Origin: Nocardia arthritidis
GTDB lineage: Bacteria; Actinomycetota; Actinomycetes; Mycobacteriales; Mycobacteriaceae
Direction of reading: 5' to 3'
DNA: 64,000 bases
Assembly: GCF_011801145.1 (NCBI RefSeq)
Contig: NZ_CP046172.1
Span: forward strand, 682,001-746,000
The notes under the pieces were generated by a model. The model was not told the DNA's origin, ran no database searches, and worked only from the letters and a program-made list of their open reading frames with translations. The position numbers and the translations under genes are program-made. Position 1 is the first letter of the stretch. Each line of letters begins with the position of its first letter. Below, piece by piece: positions 26,857 to 36,728 of the stretch.

Positions 26857-27755
26857 TGACCGCGACACTCGACAAACCGATCAAGGCGCCGACGTTTCGT
26901 CATGTGAGCACCGCCCGCCGGATCAAGAATCAGCTCGCCACCGCGACGGTGTGGCTGTGCTTCGGCATCGCGCTGATCCCGCTGATCTGGGTGCTGTTCG
27001 TGGTGCTCGCCAAGGGTTTTCACGCGGTGGCCTCGGCCACCTGGTGGCAGAATTCGCAGAAGGGCATCCTGCCCGACATGTACGGTGGCGGCGTCTATCA
27101 CGCGATCTACGGCACCATCGTGCAGTCGGCGATCGCCGCCGTGATCGCGGTGCCGCTCGGCATCATGGCCGCGATCTTCCTGGTCGAATACGGTCGCGGG
27201 CCGCTGGCGCGGGTCACCACCTTCATGGTCGACATCCTGGCCGGTGTGCCGTCGATCGTGGCGGCGCTGTTCATCTTCGCGCTGTGGATCGCGACCCTCG
27301 GTGCGCCGCAGAGCGCGCTGGCGGTGTCGCTGGCACTGGTGCTGTTGATGTTGCCGGTCGTGGTGCGCAGCACCGAGGAAATGTTGAAGTTGGTGCCCGA
27401 CGAACTGCGCGAGGCCTCGTACGCGCTCGGCATCCCGAAGTGGAAGACGATCGTGCGCATCGTCGTCCCGACCGCGCTGCCCGGCATGGTGAGCGGCATG
27501 CTGCTCGCGCTGGCTCGCGTGATGGGTGAAACCGCGCCGGTGCTGCTCCTCGTCGGCTACAGCAAGTCGATCAACACCAATATCTTCAACGGGAATATGG
27601 CCTCGCTGCCGCTGTTGATGTACCAGGAGCTGCAAAACCCGCTGGAGCCCGGTCGCGAGCGGGTCTGGGGTGCGGCGCTGACGCTGATCCTGCTCATCGC
27701 CCTGCTGTACGTGGCAGCGGCGGCCGTCAACAAGCTGCTCACGCGGAATCGATAG
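26856..27755 (+). CDS. pstA: Phosphate ABC transporter permease PstA
   Basis: Second permease, 299 residues from the ATG at 26856, with GGAGGAAGG upstream inside pstC. Six helices follow a short hydrophilic start. The ATPase-contact loop reads EASYALGIPKWKTIVRIV near residues 190-207, and the preceding segment VVRSTEEMLKLVP is typical of PstA. It forms the channel with PstC. Confidence 0.95.
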   Translation: MTATLDKPIKAPTFRHVSTARRIKNQLATATVWLCFGIALIPLIWVLFVVLAKGFHAVASATWWQNSQKGILPDMYGGGVYHAIYGTIVQSAIAAVIAVPLGIMAAIFLVEYGRGPLARVTTFMVDILAGVPSIVAALFIFALWIATLGAPQSALAVSLALVLLMLPVVVRSTEEMLKLVPDELREASYALGIPKWKTIVRIVVPTALPGMVSGMLLALARVMGETAPVLLLVGYSKSINTNIFNGNMASLPLLMYQELQNPLEPGRERVWGAALTLILLIALLYVAAAAVNKLLTRNR

Positions 27756-27773
27756 AACCGAACGGATATTCAG

Positions 27774-28550
27774 ATGGCCAAGCGGATCGACGTCAAAGAC
27801 CTGAACATCTACTACGGCAAATTCCATGCCGTCGCCGATGTGTCCCTGACAGTGCTGCCGCGCAGCGTGACCGCCTTCATCGGTCCGTCGGGTTGCGGTA
27901 AGTCCACCGTGCTGCGTTCGCTCAACCGGATGCACGAGGTGACCCCGAACGCCCGCGTCGAGGGTGCGGTGCTGCTGGACGGCGAGGACATCTACGGCTC
28001 GCAGGTCGACCCGGTGGGCGTGCGCCGCACCATCGGCATGGTGTTCCAGCGCCCGAACCCGTTCCCCACCATGTCGATTCGCGACAATGTGGTGGCCGGG
28101 CTGAAGCTGCAGGGTGTGCGCAACAAGAAGGAGCTCGACGAGGTGGCCGAGCGCTCGCTGCGCGGCGCCAACCTGTGGAACGAGGTCAAGGACCGGCTGG
28201 AAAAGCCGGGCGGTGGCCTGTCCGGTGGTCAGCAGCAGCGTCTGTGCATCGCGCGGGCCATCGCGGTTTCGCCCGATGTGCTGCTGATGGATGAGCCGTG
28301 TTCGGCGCTCGACCCGATCTCCACGCTCGCGATCGAGGATCTGATCACCGAGCTGAAGAAGGAATTCACCATCGTCATCGTCACGCACAACATGCAGCAG
28401 GCGGCGCGGGTGAGCGATCAGACCGGCTTCTTCAACCTCGAGGCGCAGGGTAAGCCCGGCAAGCTGATCGAGATCGACGACACCGAGAAGATCTTCTCCA
28501 ACCCGGGCAAGAAGGCGACCGAGGATTACATCTCCGGCCGCTTCGGATAG
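27774..28550 (+). CDS. pstB: Phosphate ABC transporter ATPase PstB
   Basis: Cytosolic ATPase of the Pst importer, 258 residues, the usual length. Walker [10 protein letters not shown] at residues 37-45, the PstB-specific Q-loop [12 protein letters not shown], signature LSGGQQQR near 158 and Walker [14 protein letters not shown] are all intact. It ends the operon; a strong terminator follows 20 bases later. The M. tuberculosis counterpart is PhoT (Rv0820). Confidence 0.97.
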   Translation: MAKRIDVKDLNIYYGKFHAVADVSLTVLPRSVTAFIGPSGCGKSTVLRSLNRMHEVTPNARVEGAVLLDGEDIYGSQVDPVGVRRTIGMVFQRPNPFPTMSIRDNVVAGLKLQGVRNKKELDEVAERSLRGANLWNEVKDRLEKPGGGLSGGQQQRLCIARAIAVSPDVLLMDEPCSALDPISTLAIEDLITELKKEFTIVIVTHNMQQAARVSDQTGFFNLEAQGKPGKLIEIDDTEKIFSNPGKKATEDYISGRFG

Positions 28551-28569
28551 GCCCACCCCGTCCTACGCG

Positions 28570-28601
28570 AAAAGGGCCCGCCAGGTAGGCGGGCCCTTTT
28601 T
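28570..28601 (+). terminator. Intrinsic terminator of the pst operon
   Basis: Perfect 13-bp stem (AAAAGGGCCCGCC at 28570-28582, complement 28588-28600) with a 5-base loop and a TTTTT run at 28597-28601. It is the strongest classic terminator in the window. Confidence 0.92.
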
Positions 28602-28626
28602 CGTTGTGCGGCAACCTGATTCGCGA

Positions 28627-28650
28627 AATCCCCACCGGTAGGCGGGGATT
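28627..28650 (-). terminator. Weak hairpin downstream of phoU
   Basis: A 7-bp stem (AATCCCC 28627-28633 with GGGGATT 28644-28650) beyond the phoU stop on the minus strand; it may end the phoU message. Confidence 0.4.
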
Positions 28651-28702
28651 CGGGTGCGTGCCTCAACTATATTGTCCGGCAAAGCTTTTCACCGGATCGG
28701 TA

Positions 28703-29365
28703 TTACGCCTCGGCGTCCGGGTCCGGGGGTAGAACGCCGGTGACCAGGAAGATGACGCGGCGGCCGATCTCGACGGCGTGGTCGGCGAAGCGCTCGTAGT
28801 AGCGGCCGAGCAGGGTGACATCGACGGCGGCGGCGACACCGTACTTCCAGTCGCGATCCATCAGCAGCGTGAAGAGGTGACGGTGCAGATCGTCCATCGC
28901 CTCGTCGTCCTCGTTGAGCTGCGCGGCCCGCTCCGGATCCCGGGTCTCCAGCACCTCTTTCGCGCCCGCGCCCATATTGACGGCGATGCGGCCCATCTCG
29001 GCGAAGTATCCGTTGACCGCCTCCGGCAGCGCGTGATTCGGGTGACGGCGGCGTGCCACCTTGGCCACGTGCAGGGCCAGCGCACCCATCCGATTCACAT
29101 CGGCGACGATCTGGATCGCGCTCACCACCTGGCGCAGATCACCCGCGACGGGCGCCTGCAGCGCAAGCAGAGCAAACGCCTTCTCCTCGGCCTCCTGGAT
29201 CATTTCGGCGATCCGGTCGTATTCGGTGATCACCTGCTCCGCCAGAGCTAGGTCGGCCTGGAGCAGCGACTGGGTGGCCCGATCCATTGCCGAACCCGCC
29301 AGACCGGCCATCTCACCCAACAGGTGGGCGAGATCCGCCATTTGCTCGTTGTAGATGACACGCAT
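28703..29365 (-). CDS. phoU: Phosphate signalling protein PhoU (PhoY2 type)
   Basis: A 220-residue helical cytosolic protein, two three-helix bundles in tandem. It links the Pst transporter to the SenX3/RegX3 two-component system and dampens the starvation response. The PhoU metal-binding clusters appear as [15 protein letters not shown] and [14 protein letters not shown]. The start is taken at 29365 (MRVIYNEQM) because PhoY proteins begin there; an in-frame ATG 12 bases earlier (29377) is close to a GGGAA site and cannot be excluded. It is convergent with pstB, as is phoY2 with phoT. Confidence 0.93.
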   Translation of the reverse strand: MRVIYNEQMADLAHLLGEMAGLAGSAMDRATQSLLQADLALAEQVITEYDRIAEMIQEAEEKAFALLALQAPVAGDLRQVVSAIQIVADVNRMGALALHVAKVARRRHPNHALPEAVNGYFAEMGRIAVNMGAGAKEVLETRDPERAAQLNEDDEAMDDLHRHLFTLLMDRDWKYGVAAAVDVTLLGRYYERFADHAVEIGRRVIFLVTGVLPPDPDAEA

Positions 29366-29467
29366 GAAATCAGACATTAGTTCCCGGCGCTGTCCAAGTC
29401 ACGAACACTCGGTTAATGCCGGGTGCCGATCGTTAGCGTCGGTGTTGCCGCAGTTGACGGCCGGAAA

Positions 29468-31525
29468 TCAGGTGCAGGCCTCGTCGGCGGCGTTGACGTG
29501 CTCCAGATCCGGCGGCAGAGTGACCGGCGTCGCAGTCCTGCTCTCCGGCGGCAGCTCGGGCAGCGGTGCGGCGACCGGTGTCGGCGCCCGCACGGTGCCG
29601 CCGAAATCCGATCCGATGAGCAGTTCGACAATGCTGCCCAGCTCGCTCGTCTGCTCCAGCGTCGCGCCGGGGACCGCGCTGGCCAGCGTCGCCGCCTCGG
29701 CCTCGTGGCCCGAGCTGTACCTGATCCTGGTGGTCGGCGAGATGCCGTCCGGCGAGGTGGTGGTGCTGTAGATCTGGAAGCTCTGATTGGCCAGCTTGGT
29801 CGCGGTGCGCTGGGCAGCGCCCGCTGCGCCCGACCCGTTGGTCACCTGAACCGTGACGGTTCGCGGATCGACCGCGGTGAGCTTCGGCGGCGCGGGCGGC
29901 TGGGTGGTGGAGGTCTGCGGCTGCTGCGGCTTCTTCTCACCGGGTAGCGGCTGGTCGTCGATGATGGCGCGGAAGATCGCCTTGATATCGGCCTCGCGCG
30001 GAATCTCGTTGCCGTAGGAGGTGGTTCCGGCGGTCGGCACGGTCAGGAAGGTCACCGAACCGGCGTCCACCTTCTGCAGCGAACGCCCGAGCATCAGCAG
30101 ATCCGGGGTCTTCACATTGTCGACGAAGGTGTGCGCGGTGAACGCGCTGATGAACCCGTTGAACTTGCCGGGGTCGAATAGCACCCTGCTGGATAGGGAT
30201 TCGCGTAGCAGCGAGGACAGGAAGCGCTGCTGCCGGTGGATGCGGTCGTAGTCGCTGCGCTCCTCGCCGTAGACGTGGCGGGCCCGCACATAGTTCAAAG
30301 CCGTTGCGCCGTCGATCCTTTGCTTACCTGAACGGTCCAGCACAGTACCGAGCACACCGTCGACGACCGGTTTCGGCGCGCACACCTCGACGCCGCCGAC
30401 CTGATTCACCATCGCCTCGAATCCGGCGAAATCGATGCCGATGAAATGGCCGATATTCAGTCCTGTCATCTTGCGGATGACGTTCACCAGGCATTTCGGT
30501 CCGCCGAGGGCGTATACGGCGTTGAGTTTGTCGCCGATGGCGGACGGATAGGTGTCGTCGGTGTACACGCCCTTGTCGTTGTTCCAGCCCTGGCACGCCG
30601 GGCGGGTGACGTCGAGATCGCGCGGGAAGGAGACCGCGACCACCCGGGCCCGGCTGGCTGGAATGTTGACCAGCATGACGGTGTCGGAGCGGGCGCCCTC
30701 CGCATCCGCCGTTGTGCCCGCACCGACCTCGCTGTTGGCGCCCGCGCGGGAGTCGGTGCCGATGATCAGGAAGTTCTCGTCACCGAGCTGGCCGTCCGAA
30801 TCGACGACATCGGTCTTGTCGTCATCGATTGCCGAGACATGCGTGAACTGCTTGTCGGTGTAGCGCTGGTAGGCCCAGCCGCCGCCGGTGAGCACCAGCG
30901 CGATGACCGCGAACAACGCGCCGGTGACCTGCCCGGCCAGGCGTAGCCTGCGGCGTTTGCGCTGTTTGTTCAGCGCGAGGCGGGACAGTCCGACGGTTTT
31001 CGGCCGGGCCGCGTTGTCGTCGGATTCCGTTGCGGCCGTGGCGTTTTCGATTACCGCAGGTAGTTTGTCGGTGATCTGGGACTCGGGTGCGGATTCCGGC
31101 TGGCTGGACAGGATATCGTGCAGCACAGGCGAACCCGCGGTGATCGATTCGGAATGCGCGGCGGGATCGGATAGTTCTATCGCTGGGTCGGCGTATTGAT
31201 TTGCGGCCGAGTCGGATTCGTTACCGTTGTTGACGGAGTAATCCACCCCTGCGCCGAATCCCGTTGCAGCGGATCCCGTCCGGATCTTCCCGCCGTTCGG
31301 CCGGGCGGCATGCGTCGCGCGACCCGAACGCTCACTGTCCACCCGCTCGACCAACTCGTGCACCGTCAGCGGCGCCGGTCCGGATGCGGAAGCCTCATCC
31401 GCGTGGCGGGCACGCCGAGACGCGCGCGCACCGTCTCGTTCGGTGTACTCCGCCGCGGGATATCGCTCCCACGGGGCGCGACCTGAAGGCCGTGGCGAAT
31501 GCCCGTGCCGATCGTCACCCACCAA
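29468..31525 (-). CDS. LCP (LytR-CpsA-Psr) family glycopolymer ligase
   Basis: A 685-residue membrane protein: a long Ser/Ala/Glu-rich cytoplasmic N-terminus (about 190 residues), one membrane helix (about 195-217), an extracellular LCP domain (about 255-440), a Pro/Thr linker and a LytR_C domain (about 545-635). LCP residues visible include GTDSRAG, SDTVMLVNI, VSFPRDL and the RARHVYGEERSDYDRIHRQQRFL block with the pyrophosphate-binding arginines. Such enzymes join arabinogalactan or other glycopolymers to peptidoglycan. It occupies the place of Rv0822c. Confidence 0.92.
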   Translation of the reverse strand: MVGDDRHGHSPRPSGRAPWERYPAAEYTERDGARASRRARHADEASASGPAPLTVHELVERVDSERSGRATHAARPNGGKIRTGSAATGFGAGVDYSVNNGNESDSAANQYADPAIELSDPAAHSESITAGSPVLHDILSSQPESAPESQITDKLPAVIENATAATESDDNAARPKTVGLSRLALNKQRKRRRLRLAGQVTGALFAVIALVLTGGGWAYQRYTDKQFTHVSAIDDDKTDVVDSDGQLGDENFLIIGTDSRAGANSEVGAGTTADAEGARSDTVMLVNIPASRARVVAVSFPRDLDVTRPACQGWNNDKGVYTDDTYPSAIGDKLNAVYALGGPKCLVNVIRKMTGLNIGHFIGIDFAGFEAMVNQVGGVEVCAPKPVVDGVLGTVLDRSGKQRIDGATALNYVRARHVYGEERSDYDRIHRQQRFLSSLLRESLSSRVLFDPGKFNGFISAFTAHTFVDNVKTPDLLMLGRSLQKVDAGSVTFLTVPTAGTTSYGNEIPREADIKAIFRAIIDDQPLPGEKKPQQPQTSTTQPPAPPKLTAVDPRTVTVQVTNGSGAAGAAQRTATKLANQSFQIYSTTTSPDGISPTTRIRYSSGHEAEAATLASAVPGATLEQTSELGSIVELLIGSDFGGTVRAPTPVAAPLPELPPESRTATPVTLPPDLEHVNAADEACT

Positions 31526-31648
31526 CGAACCCTCGCTTTTCGTTATCCGCCGCGACCGCTATGCCGACCGGCATGACCGATCCAGCCATGATAACGATTC
31601 CGGCACGGCGACCGGTGCACCTGCGGAAATGCGGCGCGAGTCGCTCGG

Positions 31649-32794
31649 TCAGCCGCCGCTGTGCATGACGTCGGCGGCGGAGGGGACGGTGTCGTCCTCG
31701 GGGTCGTCGAGCCAGCCCTCCGGGAGGGCGACCTTTGTCTGGGGGGAGCCTTGGCGGCCGCGGGGGCCTTGGGCGTCGGCTGGGAAGGGGACGTCCGGGT
31801 CGAGTTGGCCGACGAGGTCTTCGATTTGGGTCAGGCTGGAGACCGTCGCGAACTGGCGGCGCAGGTGCGAACCGACGGGGAAGCCCATCAGGTACCAGGC
31901 CATGTGCTTGCGGATATCACGCATGGCCTTGTCCTCGCCGTCGTGTTCGACCAGCAGGCCGGCGTGGCGGTACAGCACCTCGCCGACGCGGCCGAGCGCC
32001 GGGCCGTCCGGAATGGGTTCGCCGCGCAGCGCGGCGGACAACTCCGCGAACAGCCACGGACGGCCGAGGCAGCCGCGTCCGACCACCACGCCGTCGCAGC
32101 CGGTCTCGGCCACCATCGCCAATGCGTCGGCGGCGCTGAAGATATCGCCGTTGCCGAGGACCGGGATGGTGGTGACGGCCTCCTTGAGCCGGGCGATCGC
32201 ACTCCAATCCGCCTGTCCGGAGTAGAGCTGGGCGGCGGTGCGGGCGTGCAGGGCCACCGCCGCGGCGCCTTCGGCTTCGGCGATGCGGCCGGTGTCGAGA
32301 TAGGTGTGGTGATCGTCGTCGATGCCGATGCGGAATTTGAAGGTGACCGGCACATCGCCTGCGGCAGCGACCATTTCACGAACGATGTTGGCGAAAAGCC
32401 GCCGCTTGTACGGCAGTGCCGAGCCGCCGCCGAGGCGGGTGACCTTGCGCACCGGGCAGCCCAGGTTCATATCGATGTGATCGGCCCAGCCCTCGCCGAC
32501 GATGATCCGCACCGCCTCACCGAGGGTGGCCGGATCGACGCCGTAGAGCTGCATCGAGCGCGGGTGCTCGTCGGCGTCGAAGGACATCATGTGCAGCGTC
32601 TTCTCATTGCGCTCGACCACCGCGCGGGCGGTGATCATCTCGCACACGTAGATCGAGGTCGGGCTGCCGAATTCGCGGCACAGCTTGCGAAAGGCCAGAT
32701 TGGTGATGCCCGCCATCGGGGCGAGCACGACCGGCGGATCGACCGGATACGGTCCGATCCGCAGCCCGGTCTTCGCCTCGGTCGCCGCAGTCAT
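31649..32794 (-). CDS. dusB: tRNA dihydrouridine synthase (DusB type)
   Basis: A 381-residue flavoenzyme that reduces specific tRNA uridines to dihydrouridine. The FMN-binding opening PPVVLAPMAGITNLAFR is near residues 19-35, the catalytic cysteine is in MNLGCPVRKVTRLGGGSAL, and KFRIGIDDDH and GNGDIFS follow. The C-terminal tail after about residue 330 is a low-complexity extension typical of actinobacteria. The start at 32794 is a choice among ATGs at 32794 and 32803. It corresponds to Rv0823c. Confidence 0.93.
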   Translation of the reverse strand: MTAATEAKTGLRIGPYPVDPPVVLAPMAGITNLAFRKLCREFGSPTSIYVCEMITARAVVERNEKTLHMMSFDADEHPRSMQLYGVDPATLGEAVRIIVGEGWADHIDMNLGCPVRKVTRLGGGSALPYKRRLFANIVREMVAAAGDVPVTFKFRIGIDDDHHTYLDTGRIAEAEGAAAVALHARTAAQLYSGQADWSAIARLKEAVTTIPVLGNGDIFSAADALAMVAETGCDGVVVGRGCLGRPWLFAELSAALRGEPIPDGPALGRVGEVLYRHAGLLVEHDGEDKAMRDIRKHMAWYLMGFPVGSHLRRQFATVSSLTQIEDLVGQLDPDVPFPADAQGPRGRQGSPQTKVALPEGWLDDPEDDTVPSAADVMHSGG

Positions 32795-32927
32795 GCCGAC
32801 CATTTTCGCATTCGCCGGAAAGTGGCCGGAATCACGCCGTGCTTGACAACCGTAGACGCCGACCGGTCTGCTCATTTCGCGCCGAGCGGGCCCGAAAGGC
32901 CCGGTCATCGGAAGTATGATCTGCGTC

Positions 32928-33509
32928 ATGGGACGCAGCTCGGACGGCCGGGAGCGGATGCTCGCCACAGCCTCCGAATTGTTCCGCGATCGGGGGATTG
33001 CCGGGACGGCGCTGATGGACATCATCGATCGCAGCGGCGCCGCGCGCGGATCGATCTATCACTACTTCCCCGGCGGCAAAGCGCAATTGGCGAGGGAGGC
33101 CACCGAGCGGGCCGGCCGCGAATTCGGCGCGATGATCACCGGATTGGTCGCGGCCGACGGTCCGGTGGTCGCAATGGGGATCTGCGTCGACTACTTCCGC
33201 CAGCGCCTGGTGGATTCCGGCTACGAGGCGGGCTGCCCGATCACCGCGGCCGCGCTGGAGCCGGGCGAGGCGATCGAGGCGCGCCGGGCGGCGGGGGAGT
33301 CCTATGCGGCTTGGGAGGCCGCGCTGGCGAATGCCCTTTGGCAGCACGGTGTTCCGCAGTCGCGGGCGGCGGCCGTCGCGACGTTGGCCATCAGCGCCAT
33401 CGAGGGCGCGCTGATTCTGGCACGCGCACAACGGGATTCGGGTCCGCTCGATCGGGTGCGGGGTGAGCTGGAACGGTTCGGCGAGGCGCTGCTGCGGCAA
33501 CCGACATGA
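32928..33509 (+). CDS. TetR family transcriptional regulator
   Basis: A 193-residue repressor. The N-terminal helix-turn-helix is complete: ERMLATASELFRDRGIAGT, then MDIIDRSGAARGSIYHYFPGGKAQL, which is the TetR recognition helix with the YHYF end. The C-terminal half has the YfiR/LmrA pattern (ACPITAAALEPGE, with a conserved GCPI). The ligand is unknown. It is divergent from dus and converges on the SDR gene; the pair TetR/SDR suggests that the SDR may be its target, but the operator was not found. Confidence 0.9.
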   Translation: MGRSSDGRERMLATASELFRDRGIAGTALMDIIDRSGAARGSIYHYFPGGKAQLAREATERAGREFGAMITGLVAADGPVVAMGICVDYFRQRLVDSGYEAGCPITAAALEPGEAIEARRAAGESYAAWEAALANALWQHGVPQSRAAAVATLAISAIEGALILARAQRDSGPLDRVRGELERFGEALLRQPT

Positions 33510-33516
33510 TCGAGCG

Positions 33517-34380
33517 CTACTGCTCGCGCAGGCGGCGGTGATAGATCTCCCGGACCGCCGGGTCGGGCTGGGTGAAAGCCGTTGTCGCACCGGTGAATGC
33601 GGCCACCGCCAGCTGCGCCCGATACGGCAGCAACTGCGCCGACTTGATGATTGCCGCCAATCGCCGCGGCACGGTGACGAGCGCCTTCTCCCGAATTACG
33701 GTGCGCACGACGGCATTTGCCACGTCCTCGGGATCCACCGTGGTGAGCGGTTCGATCCAGCCGGGCATCTTCGCGCCCGCCGAGAGTTCGGTGCGCACGA
33801 TCCCGGGCAGCACCACCGAGACATGTACGCCGTGCTCTTTCAACTCGAGGTGCAATGCCGAGGAGAAGCCGACCACCGCGTGTTTGGTGGCGCAGTAGGT
33901 GGCCAGACCCGGAAAGCCCTGTGCCCCGGCAAGAGATGCGATGTTGATGAGGTGGCCGCTTTTGCGCGCCAGGAAACGCCTTGTGGCCAAACGGGATCCG
34001 ATGATCACGCCGCGCAGGTTGATATCGATGATCCGCTCCGTCATCGCCTCGTCCTCCTCGGCGAACAACCCGGTGGGCATGATGCCCGCGTTGTTGACGA
34101 GCACGTCGAGCGGGCCGAGCTCCCGTTCCACCTCGTCGAGGAAGGCGGCGAACGCGGCCTTGTCGGTGACGTTCACGGGGAGGCCGAGCACGCGCGCGTC
34201 CGGTTCGGCGCCCAATTCAGCGGCGGTTTTGGCGACCAGTTCGACGTCGATATCGCCGATCGCGACCGCGGCGCCCGAGCGCAGGAACGCCTCCGCCGTC
34301 GCCCGGCCGATGCCGCGCGCGCCGCCGGTGATCGCGACCACCTTGCCCGCGAGCAGTTTCGCGCCATCCGCTGTTGTCAT
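33517..34380 (-). CDS. Short-chain dehydrogenase/reductase
   Basis: A 287-residue NAD(P)-dependent SDR. The cofactor motif TGGARGIG is near residues 17-24, the NNAG motif is in VLVNNAGIMP, and the catalytic YxxxK is YCATKHA near 155. The classic serine precedes it in NIASLAG. The C-terminus has a hydrophobic stretch used for membrane or substrate contact in the mycobacterial branch. The ATG at 34380 has AAGGGG upstream; the longer frame is rejected. Substrate unknown. Confidence 0.92.
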   Translation of the reverse strand: MTTADGAKLLAGKVVAITGGARGIGRATAEAFLRSGAAVAIGDIDVELVAKTAAELGAEPDARVLGLPVNVTDKAAFAAFLDEVERELGPLDVLVNNAGIMPTGLFAEEDEAMTERIIDINLRGVIIGSRLATRRFLARKSGHLINIASLAGAQGFPGLATYCATKHAVVGFSSALHLELKEHGVHVSVVLPGIVRTELSAGAKMPGWIEPLTTVDPEDVANAVVRTVIREKALVTVPRRLAAIIKSAQLLPYRAQLAVAAFTGATTAFTQPDPAVREIYHRRLREQ

Positions 34381-34716
34381 CTCGGCCCCTTTCTCGCAGT
34401 TCCGCATCGGCGCTGCGGCGCGGACGCCGCGCATGTCCGACGGGTACGCCTGCGGACCTACCCCGGGGAGATGCGATCGAATCCGCGGCGTCAGCATCAG
34501 ACTGCCGGAATTCCGCGGTCCGCAACGCGGTTTCGGCGGCCATAGGGGTAAGCCGGCCCACGGAGCTAAGCTGGCTCAGACAGTGGACGCAACGCGTTCA
34601 GTAGCCTTGTCCCGAGACGCCCCACCGTGACCAGCGAGAATGGCGTCGAACCTGCGAATCACCCCGAGTAGGTCGGACAGTTATAGGCCAGGCAGTCACG
34701 CATCGGAGAGAACGAA
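34381..34716. other. Intergenic region between SDR and Mce-associated genes
   Basis: A 336-base stretch without a convincing gene. It should carry the promoters of two divergent genes. The GGAGAG ribosome site of the next gene is at about 34701. No clear palindrome, repeat or RNA gene was found. Confidence 0.6.
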
Positions 34717-35388
34717 ATGGAAGAACGGACCGACAGCGGCGACGCGCCCGAAACCACGGCCGCATCGGATAGCGCCGCCGCGGTGAACCGGGCCGACGAT
34801 GGCACGGATGCCGCGAAGACCGAGAGCGCACCGGAGACGAAGGATCCGAAACCGGCGGGCAGATCGGGAACCGTGCAGATCCGCGTTTCCACGGTGATTC
34901 AAACCGCGTTGATCGCGGTGCTCGCTATCGCGGTCGTCGTACTCGCCGGATTTCTGTGGTCCGCCAAATCGGATCTCGCGGATCGAAGAACTCGGGACGC
35001 GAATGATCACAAGGCCGAACAAGTTGCCACCGATTATGCGGTCGGCGCGGCCACCGTCAACTATCAGGATGTCAACTCCTGGATAGCGAAACTGAAGGCC
35101 AATACCACCGATCAGTTGGCGGGTAAGTTCGATCAGACCGCCCCGCAGTTACAACAGATTCTGGTGCCGTTGAAGTTCACCTCCACCGCGACGCCGATCA
35201 CCGCGACGGTGGCATCCGAACAGGGCGGCATATACAAGGTGAACGTGTTCGTGAACGTCAATGCGACGAATGCGCAGAATCCGCAGGGCACACAGAGCAC
35301 CGCCACCTACAACGTCACCCTGGACAAGAACTCGGGATGGAAGATCACCGATGTCGGTGGTGTTGATGGCGCGCTGCCGCTGAAATAG
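34717..35388 (+). CDS. Mce-associated-like single-pass membrane protein
   Basis: A 223-residue protein with a hydrophilic, Asp/Ala/Thr-rich N-terminus (about 50 residues), one membrane helix (about residues 58-82, TALIAVLAIAVVVLAGF) and an extracellular domain with the cystatin-like pattern of Mce-associated proteins (DYAVGAATVNYQDVNSW, then strands ending WKITDVGGV). Mce-associated proteins stabilise Mce lipid importers, but no mce genes are in the window. It would be an orphan member. Confidence 0.78.
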   Translation: MEERTDSGDAPETTAASDSAAAVNRADDGTDAAKTESAPETKDPKPAGRSGTVQIRVSTVIQTALIAVLAIAVVVLAGFLWSAKSDLADRRTRDANDHKAEQVATDYAVGAATVNYQDVNSWIAKLKANTTDQLAGKFDQTAPQLQQILVPLKFTSTATPITATVASEQGGIYKVNVFVNVNATNAQNPQGTQSTATYNVTLDKNSGWKITDVGGVDGALPLK

Positions 35389-35477
35389 CGCGGAGCGGTT
35401 GCCCGATATTCGAAAACCCGTCGGCCGCCGGACATTCCGGCGGCCGACGCTACAGCTGTATGTACGGGTACTGCCGG

Positions 35478-36443
35478 TCAGCGCGCGCCGACGTCGGCGA
35501 GCTCGCGCTTCTTCGCCTCGCGGGCGAGCATGCGATCGCGCTGCTCCTCGAACTTGATGACGTCCTTGCCGAGCTTGTCCAGGAACAGGCCGAGCCGCTC
35601 GCGCACGGCCTCGCCGCGCGGCGTGAAATCGTTGCGCTCGAAGATGTTCCACTTCTTCAGCACCGGCTGCACCACCTCTTCGAGATGCTGGCGCAGGTCG
35701 TAGATGCCGTGTTTGGCCATGAGCACGCCATTGCGGCGGAAGTTGGGCATTCCGGCGCCGGGCATCCGGAAGTTCTCCAGGATCAGGGTGATCGCCTCGA
35801 TGGCCTGATCCGGGGACAGATCGATGGCCGCGCCGCACATATTGCGATAGAAGATCATGTGCAGGTTCTCGTCGGCGGCGACGCGCTGGAGCATGCGGTC
35901 GGCGATCGGGTCGTCACAGACCTTGCCGGTGTTGCGGTGGCTGACCCGGGTGGCCAACTCCTGGAAGGTGACATAGGCGACCGAGTGCAGGAAGCCCGCG
36001 TCGGCCTCGGTCGGCGAGGCGAACCCGTTGGTCATGTGGACCATCCGCGCTTCCTCCAGCGCGACGGGATCGACGCCACGGGTGACCACCAGATAATCGC
36101 GCATGACGATGCCGTGGCGATTCTCCTCGGCCGTCCAGCGCCCGACCCAGGTACCCCACGCGCCGTCCTGAGAGAAGTTCTCGGCGATCTCGCGGTGATA
36201 CGAGGGCAGGTTGTCCTCGGTGAGTAGGTTCGTGATCATGGCCGCTTTCGCGACCTCGTTCAGCCGGGACTGTTCCGGGTCCCAGTCCACGCCCCCGAGT
36301 GCCGCGAAATTGCGGCCTTCGTCCCACGGGACATAGTCGTGCGGATGCCATTCCTTTGCCAGGGAGAGGTGCCGGTTGACGTTCTGTTCGGCAACCGGCT
36401 CCAACTCCGTGAGCAGCTCGAGTTGAGTCAGATCCCTTGCCAT
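35478..36443 (-). CDS. desA1: Acyl-ACP desaturase (DesA1 type)
   Basis: A 321-residue di-iron fatty-acid desaturase acting on acyl-ACP, with a role in mycolic-acid precursor desaturation in mycobacteria. Both iron-binding clusters are intact: EENRH at residues 106-110 and DENLH at 191-195; E76 and H83 (TEDNLPSYH) come from the preceding helix. The start at 36443 is supported by AAGGG 7 bases upstream; the longer frame is not. Position next to dus matches Rv0824c. As a mycolate-producing actinobacterium the host should need it. Confidence 0.94.
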   Translation of the reverse strand: MARDLTQLELLTELEPVAEQNVNRHLSLAKEWHPHDYVPWDEGRNFAALGGVDWDPEQSRLNEVAKAAMITNLLTEDNLPSYHREIAENFSQDGAWGTWVGRWTAEENRHGIVMRDYLVVTRGVDPVALEEARMVHMTNGFASPTEADAGFLHSVAYVTFQELATRVSHRNTGKVCDDPIADRMLQRVAADENLHMIFYRNMCGAAIDLSPDQAIEAITLILENFRMPGAGMPNFRRNGVLMAKHGIYDLRQHLEEVVQPVLKKWNIFERNDFTPRGEAVRERLGLFLDKLGKDVIKFEEQRDRMLAREAKKRELADVGAR

Positions 36444-36728
36444 GTATAAGCCCTTCAGTGAGTGCGTCCGGTCGTGCTGGTCATCCCCCCAACGTAGACC
36501 GTTGCCGATGCGGCCATACCTTACGGCACCGTAGGTGTGATGCGAAACGCATCGATAGCCCTCGCGTTTCACGGTGGTGCACGTCATACGCCGTCGTTGG
36601 CGTAGGGCGACCCTTGCGAGTCTAGGCGGGTTCGCACGAAGTGTGATCGTTCGTTCCCCTGCCGCGGCCCGCAGCGCAAGGTGTATCGCCGCGGGCCACG
36701 GCCTGTTAGCTACCGCCCCCGGAAAATC

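Noticed and set aside
31661..33466. 601-codon plus-strand frame over dus and the TetR gene
   Set aside because: It is antisense to dus and out of frame with the TetR gene; no family pattern.
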